Positions 11,715-19,489 of a DNA stretch of 64,000 bases are shown here, piece after piece. Under the pieces are notes generated by a model that saw only the letters and a program-made list of their open reading frames with translations, did not search any database and was not told where the DNA came from. This DNA comes from Siderastrea radians (lineage: Eukaryota; Cnidaria; Anthozoa; Scleractinia; Rhizangiidae). The stretch covers positions 9,545,501-9,609,500 of the forward strand of contig OZ024895.1 of NCBI GenBank assembly GCA_964017195.1, in the 5' to 3' direction. Both the position numbers and the translations under genes were made by a program. Numbering within the stretch: the stretch's first letter is position 1; every line of letters starts with the position of its first letter.

Positions 11715-11837
11715 TGATTTTTTCAGGCATTCTTTTCGCAACTGCATAAGTTGCGTTAATAACTGCGAGGATCTTCTTTACATTTAAGTTAGTTTTCGTG
11801 TAAATAACCGGCCCAATGTTTTTCCGTTCATGCAAAG

Positions 11838-12022
11838 ATTCGACAGATGAAGAGGCCAAGGACCAGTTTTTGGAGGAAATAGAGCTGATGAAATCAATCG
11901 GTTCGCATAGGAATGTTGTAAACATGCTGGGCTGTTGGGTCAAATCAGACCCCATCTTTCTCCTGCTAGAATATGTGCCATACGGAGATCTACAGCACTG
12001 GCTTAGGAAGAAGAGAATGCAG
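11838..12022 (+). CDS. RTK gene exon: kinase helix C to hinge
   Basis: Acceptor AG 11836-11837, donor GT 12023-12024, phase 1 in and phase 0 out. It encodes FLEEIELMKSIGSHRNVVNMLGCW, containing the helix C glutamate, followed by the gatekeeper/hinge region FLLLEYVPYGDLQHWLRKKR. All key N-lobe features of an active RTK are present. Confidence 0.9.
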
Positions 12023-12511
12023 GTAGGTATACAAGAGCAATTTCGTCAGGGTTACGTATACAATTATCATCTCAACGATAATGGGAAAAAAGCTAGGTTG
12101 TCAACCGTTTAACAGGCATTTCAAAATAATTAATGCAAAAAAAACAAGGCTCAAATGAGGTGTTGTCAGGTAACCGATACAACAACTCCCTCAATTACTG
12201 TTATAAAAGTCTGTATTGTTAACAATTAGTGAATGTTGAGATGAAATTGGTGGTTCGGTATATTAAGATATCATGAGGCGTCTACTTTTCAGGTAATTTT
12301 AGTTTTTAAAAACTAAACGAAAACGAAACTTGGACTGGAGGCGAGAGCCCGGGAGAAAAATGCGGGAGGCGGGAAAAAAGGGTGCTGGAAGCTGGAGAAA
12401 TACGGAAACATTGCACAAAAATGCGTAATAGCCCCTTACACTCTCCGTCTCCTCCGCAAATTACGTATCTGAGACTAACTTGCTGTTTTTTGATCGATTT
12501 TCCTCCTGTAG

Positions 12512-13036
12512 AAGGGCTATCGAAAGGTTTACGATAACGATGGTGAACGCTTTGCACTGGATGTCGAGAAAACACAACTTTCGATCGGGGATGACACAAA
12601 AGTAGCGGTGCCTGAAATTACCGGAAGAGAAGTCGGAGAATCAGATAGCCTTGAGAAAACAAACATGAACGGTGGACAGGAAAGGAGTGTTGAAATAGAC
12701 GGGGAGCTCTTGACTCTAGATGCCATTGAAGGGAAATTTGGCAGTAGTGATAACTTGGTTGAAACTAAAAAAGAAAGAAAAGAGTGGATCAACGGTGGAA
12801 AAACAAAGATGGCTCAGCCTGCAAACAAAGAGATTCAAGATAATATAACCACTCGAGCAAACGCTGAAGATGCAAACCAATCCAACAGGGAGGGGAGGGT
12901 GTGGAATCGCAATGAGGATTCCATTAGTCTTAGAAGTGCTGTCCCTCAAAGTGGTTACCATGGAGACGAGCCAGATGATGACGATGTCTCAGCGAAGGAA
13001 CTTCTTTCTTTTGCTTGGCAAATAGCAAAGGGGATG
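12512..13036 (+). CDS. RTK gene exon: long kinase insert domain
   Basis: Acceptor AG 12510-12511, donor GT 13037-13038, phase 0-0. 175 codons: mostly hydrophilic, Glu/Lys/Asn-rich insert with few hydrophobics (start KGYRKVYDNDGE), returning to kinase helix E at SAKELLSFAWQIAKGM. An insert of roughly 150 residues is longer than in most RTKs. It holds a few tyrosines (for example GYRKVYD and SGYHGDEP) that could act as phosphorylation sites. Confidence 0.85.
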
Positions 13037-13941
13037 GTAAGTAGTCACTGGAAAACGACTGGCAATCGATCACCAGCTAGGAATGGGCATATTGAAATGA
13101 ATTTAGAAAAGAATTACTCGCGGCATTAGTATAGCTACACATTTTGTATCCAAGGTATAAAAATGTGTGCTTGGTTAACGAGGGCCATAAGGTTACAGAG
13201 ACGTAAATAAACCGTTTTTATACTATGGACACCATGTTTGACAAAAGACGGCAGGCAAAACAAGGGACTACGTCACTGTACGTAATTTGCTTTTTTTAAG
13301 TCAAAAAAGGACTGCTGTAAACAACAGGTTTTTGTTAAGTCAAAGTGCATTTGTCCTTGAGCCTGTCTAAACAGGCGCTGAATTGATGCCTGATTCCTAT
13401 GCTACCTACCCTGGATGCCGCAGGAGATTCTCAAACTCGCAGCGTTCAAGTTTCTCATATTTGCTACTTTTCAGAGTTAATTGCGCAGTCTGTTGTCAGT
13501 TTATGGAGTTTAATCCAACCTTTTATGTCCTGGGTGCCAGAGGAATTTCGCACGCGCGCAGCCACTCGCTATGAGGCTTGGTTCACACGCCTTACTTTAG
13601 CCCTGTGTCGTACCCAATATAATTAAGTCCATCTTTGACGCGACAAGTTGATTCAAAAGGCGTACCTACTGTAATCGATTTCGACCTTTGCGCGAAGGAG
13701 GCATGTGACTATGTGACACCGTTCCATTGTGGCACGCTCTGTGACATCCTCAAATTTTGCCTGGCCTAGTCTAAATTTACCGAACCAAATTGATTCGGAC
13801 GCCGTCCCGACTGATGAACCACGGCTGGGCAACGTGTGAAGCAAGCCCCATACGAGGTAGGGCTTTCAAGTCGAGTCTTAGTTCCATAGTTTATTTTTGG
13901 GTGACGAGATAGAGATACCCTAATTTTGTTTTCCATCGGAG

Positions 13942-13968
13942 AGTTTCTTGTCAGGTAAAGGATTTGTT
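13942..13968 (+). pseudogene. RTK catalytic exon, 5' piece, cut by the Polinton
   Basis: After an acceptor AG at 13940-13941, the frame (phase 0, as left by the preceding exon) reads SFLSGKGFV and then runs straight into the Polinton terminus at 13969. The remainder of the exon resumes at 36103. The insertion point is immediately before the His-Arg-Asp catalytic codons. The 13037-13941 intron holds no other supported feature. Confidence 0.85.
13963..13968. repeat. Left target-site duplication TTTGTT
   Basis: TTTGTT directly abuts the left terminus and is repeated exactly at 36103-36108 after the right terminus. Six bp is the standard duplication length for Polinton integration. Confidence 0.95.
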
Positions 13969-14277
13969 AGTAGTAAAGGGCGCCCGTTTGGGGGGTAATC
14001 CTGTCTTCTGATTGGTCGAGTGACGTCATGACCGGAAGTGGAATGGGAAACCGCTGACTAGTTGAAAAAAGGGATGGTGGGCTCATGGAACCGGAAGTCA
14101 CGTGTTTTGGAAAGGAAAACCGCTGAGCAGTTGGAAAAAGGGATCGTGGGCTCATGGAACCGGAAGTCACGTGTTTTGGAAGGGAAAACCGCTGGCGAGT
14201 TTGAAAATAGGATCGGGGGCGCAGGGTGGGGTAAAACCGCTGAGAAAACGCGGGCTCAAAGTCCAAAGTCCAATTTT
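13969..14277 (+). repeat. Left terminal inverted repeat of the Polinton
   Basis: Nearly identical in inverse to 35728-36102. It contains an inverted CCAAT box (ATTGG 14011-14015), a palindromic CRE (TGACGTCA 14021-14028) and 69-bp tandem units. Each unit starts with ACCGGAAGT (14031, 14090, 14159), an ETS-type site; the second and third continue into CACGTG E-boxes (14099-14104, 14168-14173). The right copy has one extra unit. Confidence 0.95.
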
Positions 14278-14292
14278 AGGAACGGGGGTAGG

Positions 14293-14300
14293 TATAAAAG
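14293..14300 (+). promoter_or_regulatory. TATA box of the first Polinton gene
   Basis: TATAAAAG lies 38 bp before the ATG at 14331 and just inside the left TIR, so the TIR transcription-factor sites act as its upstream elements. Confidence 0.7.
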
Positions 14301-14330
14301 GGTAAACCCTAAGGTGAGGGAGTAGTCACG

Positions 14331-15380
14331 ATGAGTTTTTACATCACTCTGCTCAGTGATCAAGCACAAGGCACGGGGCAAAAATTTACGGCGCGACTGC
14401 CTCGTTCCCATTATTTGGTGGAAGATGATTGGGAAGCAGCTTTGGTACATATTTCCCACCCGGGGTTTAATCAATCCTTGGAAGATCAAACCAAGGAGAA
14501 TTGGACGCAAGAGGATAGTCAAAAACATTGGATGAAAACAGATGTTAGATACATACCAAAACGTACGGATGGAACGGCCCCCCTTCAAGTCACCAAACAA
14601 ATCCATTTACCGCCCGGGTATTACCACAATTTGAAAGAAGCCTGGATTGCCATTGCGTACGAAATGGAAAAACAACACATGGACGTCATGATGGATATAG
14701 CCAAAATGGATGTGGACGATCAAGCCAAACGCAAACAACTAGCGGCTCTCAACCTGGCTCAACCCTATGTGAAAATCACCAATACGGGCGTCGCCCCCGA
14801 ATTAGATTCGTTGTATGTACTCATACCGGCGAATATGCAATTTGAAATGGAATGGAAATTCGCTGGACTGATGGGATTGGTGAAAGATGGAACGGCAAGT
14901 GAGCTTGTGGTCCAAGAAAAAAATTATTTGGTGAAACATATCGTGGATTACAACGATCGTCATAAATGGGAAGCAACGATCGGTCCTGTAGCCAAATATC
15001 CACCTCGTGGCATTGCGTCCGTCAGCTTTACCCACCCCGATTTCGATTATTACTTCTTCTTGGGACCGAATTTGAGTCGACAACCCTTTCCCAGTACGCC
15101 GACGGTCAAACCTCAACAAGGACAACAACAATTGATGATTTACACGGACTTGGTGGCACCGAGCATTGTGGGAAATCAAGAAAAAGGGTTTTTACGTACC
15201 TTGGATGCGGGCAATACCGACCATCAGTTTGATACCGCTGAACGGATGTATTTTCCTCTTGGCAAGACCATCTTTGATAGCATTGAGATAGACATTCAAA
15301 CAGCGAATGGACAGCCGGCTCCGTTTAAACAAGGCAGAACTATCATTACCCTTCAACTCTCCAGAAAAAGTCAACGATAA
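14331..15380 (+). CDS. Virion-type protein of the MSFYVTL family, paralogue A (penton candidate)
   Basis: 349 residues. The N-terminus (MSFYITLLSD) and the middle and C-terminal pattern are shared with the two proteins at 19878 and 20933: a start of the form SFYVTL, a RLP stretch, G-W-x-V-G/A-L, then late strands ending in LxLxxK. No signal peptide or membrane segment. The beta-rich, strand-turn composition and placement in a Polinton fit a structural virion protein, most plausibly the single-jelly-roll penton/minor capsid or a vertex derivative. This copy is the most divergent of the three and lies alone at the left end under its own TATA box. Family assignment by similarity among the three is firm; the penton role is inference. 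Confidence 0.6.
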   Translation: MSFYITLLSDQAQGTGQKFTARLPRSHYLVEDDWEAALVHISHPGFNQSLEDQTKENWTQEDSQKHWMKTDVRYIPKRTDGTAPLQVTKQIHLPPGYYHNLKEAWIAIAYEMEKQHMDVMMDIAKMDVDDQAKRKQLAALNLAQPYVKITNTGVAPELDSLYVLIPANMQFEMEWKFAGLMGLVKDGTASELVVQEKNYLVKHIVDYNDRHKWEATIGPVAKYPPRGIASVSFTHPDFDYYFFLGPNLSRQPFPSTPTVKPQQGQQQLMIYTDLVAPSIVGNQEKGFLRTLDAGNTDHQFDTAERMYFPLGKTIFDSIEIDIQTANGQPAPFKQGRTIITLQLSRKSQR

Positions 15381-15445
15381 CGACTTAGATTGAAAAGAGA
15401 TGAGGAATAAAAAAATGACTTACCACTATCCCGTTTGCTTGCTTG

Positions 15446-15540
15446 CTTACCTGCTTGCTTGACTGCTTGCTGGCTTGGGAGTGAAAACGGGGAGTGGAGG
15501 CGATTTTTTATAGAGACCCAAAGGTCACGTGGGAGGGGTG
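15446..15540 (-). promoter_or_regulatory. Orphan minus-strand promoter with E-box, TATA and splice donor
   Basis: Read on the minus strand: CACGTG (15526-15531), then TATAAAAA (15505-15512), then a 5'-leader ending in GCAAGCAG|GTAAGC at about 15446-15453, a perfect splice donor. It matches the polymerase promoter at 30566-30604 in inverse. No minus-strand gene lies downstream, only the antisense of the 14331 gene and the TIR. Confidence 0.5.
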
Positions 15541-15654
15541 ATGAACCAACCAGGGCACAGGGTGCCACAAATCCTTTATGAGGATTACGAGGACGATGAT
15601 TTGATCTGCCACGAAATCCTGGATGACGAGGACGAGGAGACCCCAGTGGTGCCC

Positions 15655-15702
15655 CTGGGAGGGGTGGGAAGAGGTGGGGGGACCCCCCTCCCCCCTCCTT
15701 AG
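15655..15702. repeat. GC-rich inverted copy of the 30490-30532 sequence
   Basis: GAAGAGGTGGGGGGACCCCC here reappears as its reverse complement (GGGGGTCCCCCCACCTCTTC) upstream of polB. Together with the orphan promoter it shows that a whole promoter segment was duplicated in inverse orientation. Confidence 0.85.
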
Positions 15703-15732
15703 ATAGACCATGAGGCATTGCGCGGATCGGGG

Positions 15733-15740
15733 TATATAAG
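15733..15740 (+). promoter_or_regulatory. TATA box of the 15813 gene
   Basis: TATATAAG 80 bp before the ATG, followed by GACGTCAC (a CRE-like site) at about 15758. Confidence 0.6.
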
Positions 15741-15812
15741 TCAAGGGAGGCCCCAGGACGTCACTCCTAGCTTTGAGTTCGTGCTGAGTGAAGCTTTGTC
15801 TGTTGAGGGAAA

Positions 15813-16337
15813 ATGTCGGAAACGAGAAGGCCCTTGGGCTCGCTAACCAGTACTGTGAACGTGGAAGGAGAAGACAGTTTGAGGAGGAGAGTAGGGCCGG
15901 AGATGACGCCCCTCCAGCGCCATACGATACGTATGCATGAACAACGAGAGCAAGTGTGGCGGGGACTGACCCGGGAGCGCGTGGCTGCCTTTCTTCGTAT
16001 GTTTGTGCTCTGTTTCGTGGAGTTGGAAAATGGTCTCCCTTTGCAAAGTGTCACCTATCGTATGTTAAAGAAAGCTCTCGTGAAGCAGATCATTCCGTGG
16101 ATCCATTTTCGCTTGGTGTACACCATGGAGGAGAGGTGGTGGCCGATCACCCTGGCCCAGTTCCGTGAAGTGAATGGGTACTTGGCGGACCACCTGCCGC
16201 GGATCCACAAGGACGACGCATGGGATGCCATTCGGTATTTTTACGAGGAAGTGGTGAGACAGCGGGAGGAGTATAAACGGATGGAGCAGTTGCAGAGGGA
16301 GGCCACGGAGAGTGTACGACGTTGTTTAGAACATTGA
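15813..16337 (+). CDS. 174-residue helical protein, possible Bcl-2-like apoptosis regulator
   Basis: Almost entirely helical by composition, without a signal peptide. The C-terminal stretch YLADHLPRIHKDDAWDAIRY resembles the region of Bcl-2 proteins leading into the BH2 motif (helix, HL, Ile, acidic/polar turn, Trp-Asp-Ala). Upstream, RVAAFLRMFVLCFVE resembles the hydrophobic BH1/helix 5 core, though the spacing between them is longer than usual, and no NWGR is present. Bcl-2 homologues are known accessory genes of adintoviruses, which makes the idea reasonable but unproven. No C-terminal membrane anchor is seen; the end is a charged coiled coil. It may instead be an unrelated early helical protein. 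Confidence 0.35.
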   Translation: MSETRRPLGSLTSTVNVEGEDSLRRRVGPEMTPLQRHTIRMHEQREQVWRGLTRERVAAFLRMFVLCFVELENGLPLQSVTYRMLKKALVKQIIPWIHFRLVYTMEERWWPITLAQFREVNGYLADHLPRIHKDDAWDAIRYFYEEVVRQREEYKRMEQLQREATESVRRCLEH

Positions 16338-16666
16338 ACATTTTTATTCCTGTTGAGTTTTTTTATTGTGAGTCAAGGCTTTTGTGCGTCAAGAGGCATT
16401 TATTTATGATGAACGTGCAAACTCAGTGTTGTCAGTTTTTTAAAAATTTTTAATTAAAAAGAAGAGTTGATGTTTTTTACAAATGGTGGTTCGTCTTCTT
16501 TGCCACGCGGGTGGGGCGCGCCTATTTACAATTGGAAAAAAGCTATCTACAGTTTGAAAAAATAAAAAGTGAAAAAGGCTATGTACAATTTGAAAAAATA
16601 AAAAACTAAAAGAATTGAAAAGAAAGCTATGTACAGATTGAAAAATAAAAATTAAGAAATGGCTAT
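16338..16666. repeat. A/T-rich convergent terminator region with GCTATNTACA repeats
   Basis: The gap between the plus gene ending at 16337 and the minus gene ending at 16667. It contains four imperfect copies of GCTATGTACAGATTGAAAAA (around 16520-16675) and AATAAA-type signals usable in both directions. Confidence 0.6.
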
Positions 16667-17359
16667 TTACAAATGAAAGTCTTCCAGTTCCATACGTAAT
16701 TGATCAATGTTCTCGGGTAGACAGAACGTGCGATTGAATAAGGCTTGAATTTCGGCTCGGGTTTTCTCGTCCACATCCCGGGATCCCACAATAGCACTGC
16801 TTTGATGAAGGGTGGGCTTTTTGGGTCCCCAAGGAACAAATTGACTGCCAGTGACCAGGGTGGCGGCATTCTCGTTGACTTGGTAGTAATGGTCCGAGCG
16901 GTACCACGATTGACTGGGTATGTCAAACAGGTAGACGGGTTTGCCTAAATCCATAGCCAATTGCACAGTCCAACCAGTGCCTCCTTTCACGCGTTTATGA
17001 TCCGGTTCCAAGATGCCAAAGGCATAGATGGTATGGGCTTTTTTGGCCAATTGATAATTGCGTTGCAGCAATTGCAGGGTGTAAAAATGACTGGGCATTT
17101 TTTTGCCTAGTTTCTCAGCTGCCTGGTGAAGATGGGGGTTGGCCAACATCAGGACTTCCACCGTAGAAGGGGTGATGAAAGTGGCTCGAGGATGGTTCGG
17201 GGGGACCAGGACTTCGAGTTGCATCCCAAAGTGTTTGGCATGTTCTTCGACCAATTCGTCAGTACCTTTGGCTCCCCCGGTGTAGACCACATGACCATGA
17301 CCCACTTGCAGTTCCAAGGCACCGAGATCTTGTTCTCCGATCATGATGTCTGGGGGCAT
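16667..17359 (-). CDS. SLOG-like (Rossmannoid nucleotide-binding) protein
   Basis: 230 residues from the ATG at 17359; an upstream TTG in frame is unlikely. Near the N-terminus VVYTGGAKGTDELVEEHAKHF has the Gly-Gly-x-x-G-x-D/E pattern of the first Rossmann loop of SLOG/LOG/DprA-type domains. Later GGTGWTVQLAMDLGKPVYLFD carries the second signature (G-T-G-W plus GKPVYLFD strand). SLOG domains bind nucleotides or NAD-derived ligands, and some hydrolyse nucleotide N-glycosidic bonds. Its presence in a Polinton is unusual. It is transcribed alone, divergently from the GRF gene, from a promoter with CCAAT and CArG boxes, which suits an early or host-interaction role. SLOG assignment is by motif only. 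Confidence 0.6.
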   Translation of the reverse strand: MPPDIMIGEQDLGALELQVGHGHVVYTGGAKGTDELVEEHAKHFGMQLEVLVPPNHPRATFITPSTVEVLMLANPHLHQAAEKLGKKMPSHFYTLQLLQRNYQLAKKAHTIYAFGILEPDHKRVKGGTGWTVQLAMDLGKPVYLFDIPSQSWYRSDHYYQVNENAATLVTGSQFVPWGPKKPTLHQSSAIVGSRDVDEKTRAEIQALFNRTFCLPENIDQLRMELEDFHL

Positions 17360-17395
17360 TGCTTTTGAGAATGACGATTCAGTGACCAAGGGACC

Positions 17396-17537
17396 GTCTT
17401 AAATAGGGACAGTTGACCAATGGGAAGACAAGAGGACCTTATTTGGAGAGGTAAAAGCTGACCAATGGGAACACGAGAAGTCCTTATATGGGTAGGATAA
17501 GCTGACCAATGACAGTCAAGGGTCATGGGTATAAAAA
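17396..17537. promoter_or_regulatory. Divergent promoter with three CCAAT and two CArG boxes
   Basis: Between the SLOG-like gene (minus) and the GRF gene (plus). CCAAT occurs at 17417-17421, 17462-17466 and 17506-17510, 44-45 bp apart, each preceded by TGA. Perfect CC(A/T)6GG boxes lie at 17437-17446 (CCTTATTTGG) and 17482-17491 (CCTTATATGG). Plus-strand TATA TATAAAAA is at 17530-17537; a minus-strand TATTTAAG lies near 17398-17405. Confidence 0.7.
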
Positions 17538-17566
17538 GGCATGGGCGGGTGAAAATCTTGAGCACG

Positions 17567-18409
17567 ATGTCTGTCGATCGGAAGAGAAAGCCAAGCGTAC
17601 ACCCTGCGGGGAAGAAGAAAAAGAAAGAGAATGTGGACTGTGATCCTGTGGTGCGCGAAGTGGTCGAAGACACCCGAGCTGAAGTGGACGACACCCGAGC
17701 TGCTGTGGAAGATATGATGAAAGAATTGAATGATATGGTGGCGTATGTCGAAGATCCTCCCAGTTCGGTGGACTATATGGTATGCCCTTGCCATGAGGTG
17801 CGTTTGGAGGCCCGAGAATCTCAAAAAGGATGGAAGTATGTGAAATGTCCCATGCAACCGTGTTTGCTGTTTTGTGGACAAGATCAAGTTCTAGAGTATA
17901 TGAAAGCCGTGTATAGTCAAGTTCATTCCGAAGTGTTGGACATGTGGGCTTGTTTGCAATGCTTTTGCCGTGAACCCGCCACGCTTCAACAGAGTCATTC
18001 CTCCCAGAACCCCGATCGCTTGTTTCTGAATTGTTCCAAGAAACAGTGTGGCTTCTTCCGATGGGCCGATCAACCCTTGGGTCCCAAGTACTGGACTTGG
18101 TTTCATGACAACCCACCCAAAAAAGCTGACCAACAAGCCGAAGCACCCCACCGTGATGCTCAAGGATATCCCAAGAGGGGCTATGACATCCCTGGCCCGC
18201 CCCCTCGAGTCCAAAGCAAAGAGGACGTGGAACGAGAACGACCCCTGACAGATTATGAGAAACAATTGTTACGAGAAATTCAAGAGCTCAAGAACCGTCA
18301 AGAAATGATGGTAGCCCCGGCTCCACCACCCCCCAAGTACAGTGACAGTGTTGACAACTGGCAGAAAGGTCTAGAGACCATCACCTGTGGCCGTCTAGGT
18401 CTCTTTTAA
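17567..18409 (+). CDS. Two-finger GRF zinc-finger protein
   Basis: 280 residues, taking the ATG at 17567; the upstream ATG at 17525 overlaps the TATA box. N-terminus is basic (GKKKKKE). Then come two C-x-C...C...C modules: C73/C75/C94/C99 (GWKYVKC, CLLFC) and C132/C134/C156/C161 with the classic ending RLFLNCSKKQCGFFRWAD. That ending is the GRF zinc-finger signature, a single-stranded nucleic-acid-binding fold in APE2, NEIL3 and TOP3A. The C-terminal third is proline-rich with a coiled coil (YEKQLLREIQELKNRQ). Likely role: single-stranded DNA binding during replication or repair of the element. Confidence 0.7.
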   Translation: MSVDRKRKPSVHPAGKKKKKENVDCDPVVREVVEDTRAEVDDTRAAVEDMMKELNDMVAYVEDPPSSVDYMVCPCHEVRLEARESQKGWKYVKCPMQPCLLFCGQDQVLEYMKAVYSQVHSEVLDMWACLQCFCREPATLQQSHSSQNPDRLFLNCSKKQCGFFRWADQPLGPKYWTWFHDNPPKKADQQAEAPHRDAQGYPKRGYDIPGPPPRVQSKEDVERERPLTDYEKQLLREIQELKNRQEMMVAPAPPPPKYSDSVDNWQKGLETITCGRLGLF

Positions 18410-18443
18410 ATGAGAGAACGAATAAAATGTTTTTATTTAGTCC

Positions 18444-18794
18444 ATGGAGTCTGTATGTGATGCGTGGGATTCTGTCTTGTCCCTGGGGCAATGGCAATGT
18501 CATCAAACCCTTTGTCAAGTCTTATATGATCATCAACCCGGTACCAAAATCCCCATACCCCGTTGTCCCGAGGACACCCATCCTCTCCACCTCTTTGAAG
18601 AAACCCATGTCGACCGCAACCTGTATCGATGGGTGGTGTTTGTCTTATGGTTAAAAGCTCACCCAGAGGCATGGCGATGGTATCGAATCATTCAAAAGGC
18701 GCATCCCTACACGGTTCCTACCATACCGACCTTATGGGATGAATGCCAGAAAGTATGGCCCCTCGAAAGAAAAAGGTCTCCCAACCATGGTTGA
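18444..18794 (+). CDS. Unrecognised 116-residue protein before the integrase
   Basis: ATG at 18444, overlapping the integrase start by 52 nt in another frame. Tryptophan-rich (WRWYRI, YRWVVFVLWLKAHP) with several Cys/His, no repeat or membrane segment that I trust. The tight overlap and position between the GRF gene and integrase suggest a real gene, perhaps translated with the integrase, but I do not recognise a family. An AATAAA for the upstream gene precedes it at 18421. Confidence 0.4.
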   Translation: MESVCDAWDSVLSLGQWQCHQTLCQVLYDHQPGTKIPIPRCPEDTHPLHLFEETHVDRNLYRWVVFVLWLKAHPEAWRWYRIIQKAHPYTVPTIPTLWDECQKVWPLERKRSPNHG

Positions 18795-19489
18795 ATCGTT
18801 ACCACGATCCGAGAGCCCCCGGCAGTTTAGGAGGCGTGCAACGGTTTGCTAAAGCCCATCGTCTCCCTTTGAAAAAAGTCCAACGGGTCTTGGAACGGGA
18901 TTTGGCCTACACGTTACATAAACCACGACGTCGTCGTTTTCCCACCGTACCCGTGATCGTAGGAGGATTAGATGATCAATGGGTGGCAGATTTAGTGGAA
19001 GTGCAACCGTTGGCCAAATATAATCGGGGTATACGCTACTTGTTGACCGTCGTGGATGTCTTGTCCAAGTACGCGTGGGTGCAACCGTTGAAAGACAAAA
19101 CCGGGGTGGCGTTGGTTCATGCCTTTGAGAAGATTTTGAAAGGACGTCACCCTAATCGATTGCAAACGGATCGAGGGAAAGAATTTTATAACCGGACGTT
19201 TCAACGATGGCTTGACGAGCAAGGCATCCATCATTTTTCCACGGAAGGGGATGCGAAAGCCAGTGTCGTGGAACGATTTAATCGGACCTTGAAAGAACGG
19301 TTGTATCGTTATTTTACGGCTGCTAACACCTTACGCTTTGACGATGTCTTACCCGAGTTGGTGCAAGGGTATAATGCTACCCGTCATCGAAGTATTGGTA
19401 TGGCCCCTCAAGACGTGACATGGGACAACGAAGAAGCGGTGTGGAAACGATTGTACAGCCAACGATTGAAAGGTCAGAAAAAAACCTAA
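18743..19489 (+). CDS. INT: Polinton integrase (retroviral-type rve core), frameshifted
   Basis: DDE-type integrase that would process the TIR ends and join them to target DNA. Catalytic residues are visible: D83 in WVADLVEV, D143 in LQTDRGKEF and E177 in ASVVERFNRTLK. A basic helical segment (RVLERDLAYTLHKPRRRR) precedes the core. The frame ends early at TAA 19487-19489, just after a run of seven A (19478-19484). The expected C-terminal part is open in the frame one base ahead (19485-19874). This is consistent with one extra A in the run, caused by sequencing error or recent decay. The start could also be the ATG at 18755. Confidence 0.9.
   Translation: MPESMAPRKKKVSQPWLNRYHDPRAPGSLGGVQRFAKAHRLPLKKVQRVLERDLAYTLHKPRRRRFPTVPVIVGGLDDQWVADLVEVQPLAKYNRGIRYLLTVVDVLSKYAWVQPLKDKTGVALVHAFEKILKGRHPNRLQTDRGKEFYNRTFQRWLDEQGIHHFSTEGDAKASVVERFNRTLKERLYRYFTAANTLRFDDVLPELVQGYNATRHRSIGMAPQDVTWDNEEAVWKRLYSQRLKGQKKT

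Larger units (their letters stand above)
10669..11796. repeat. tRNA-like composite repeat with 11-bp target duplication
   Basis: AAGTTAGTTTT is present at 10669-10679 and again at 11786-11796, bracketing 1106 bp. Inside are four partial or complete copies of one module (GCATAAGTTGCGTTAATAAC ... tRNA-like body), the first inverted relative to the other three, with palindromic centres near 11045 and 11228. Three copies retain the tRNA-like body. A target duplication of this size suits LINE-type mobilisation of a tRNA-derived SINE followed by local inverted amplification. Confidence 0.75.
10460..11814. mobile_element. MITE (GGGTCGATTATTTAAACG ends) split by a tRNA-like repeat
   Basis: The left end GGGTCGATTATTTAAACGAA and right end TTCGTGTAAATAACCGGCCC are inverted copies. 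The same family occurs intact at 42174-42790. Positions 10680-11785 inside it are a later insertion bounded by an 11-bp duplication, so the MITE itself is only about 240 bp. Confidence 0.75.

Noticed and set aside
13967..14325. Several overlapping frames of 67-99 codons in the left TIR, mirrored at 35680-36116
   Set aside because: They are shadows of the 69-bp tandem repeat, whose length is a multiple of three and so keeps all frames open; no start context or conservation beyond the DNA repeat.
14802..15179. 125-codon minus frame inside the 14331 gene
   Set aside because: Antisense shadow of a well-supported gene with homologues at 19878 and 20933.
19478..19489. Programmed -1 frameshift at A AAA AAC in the integrase
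   Set aside because: The chromodomain frame lies +1, not -1, from the integrase frame, and the heptamer is not in the required register.
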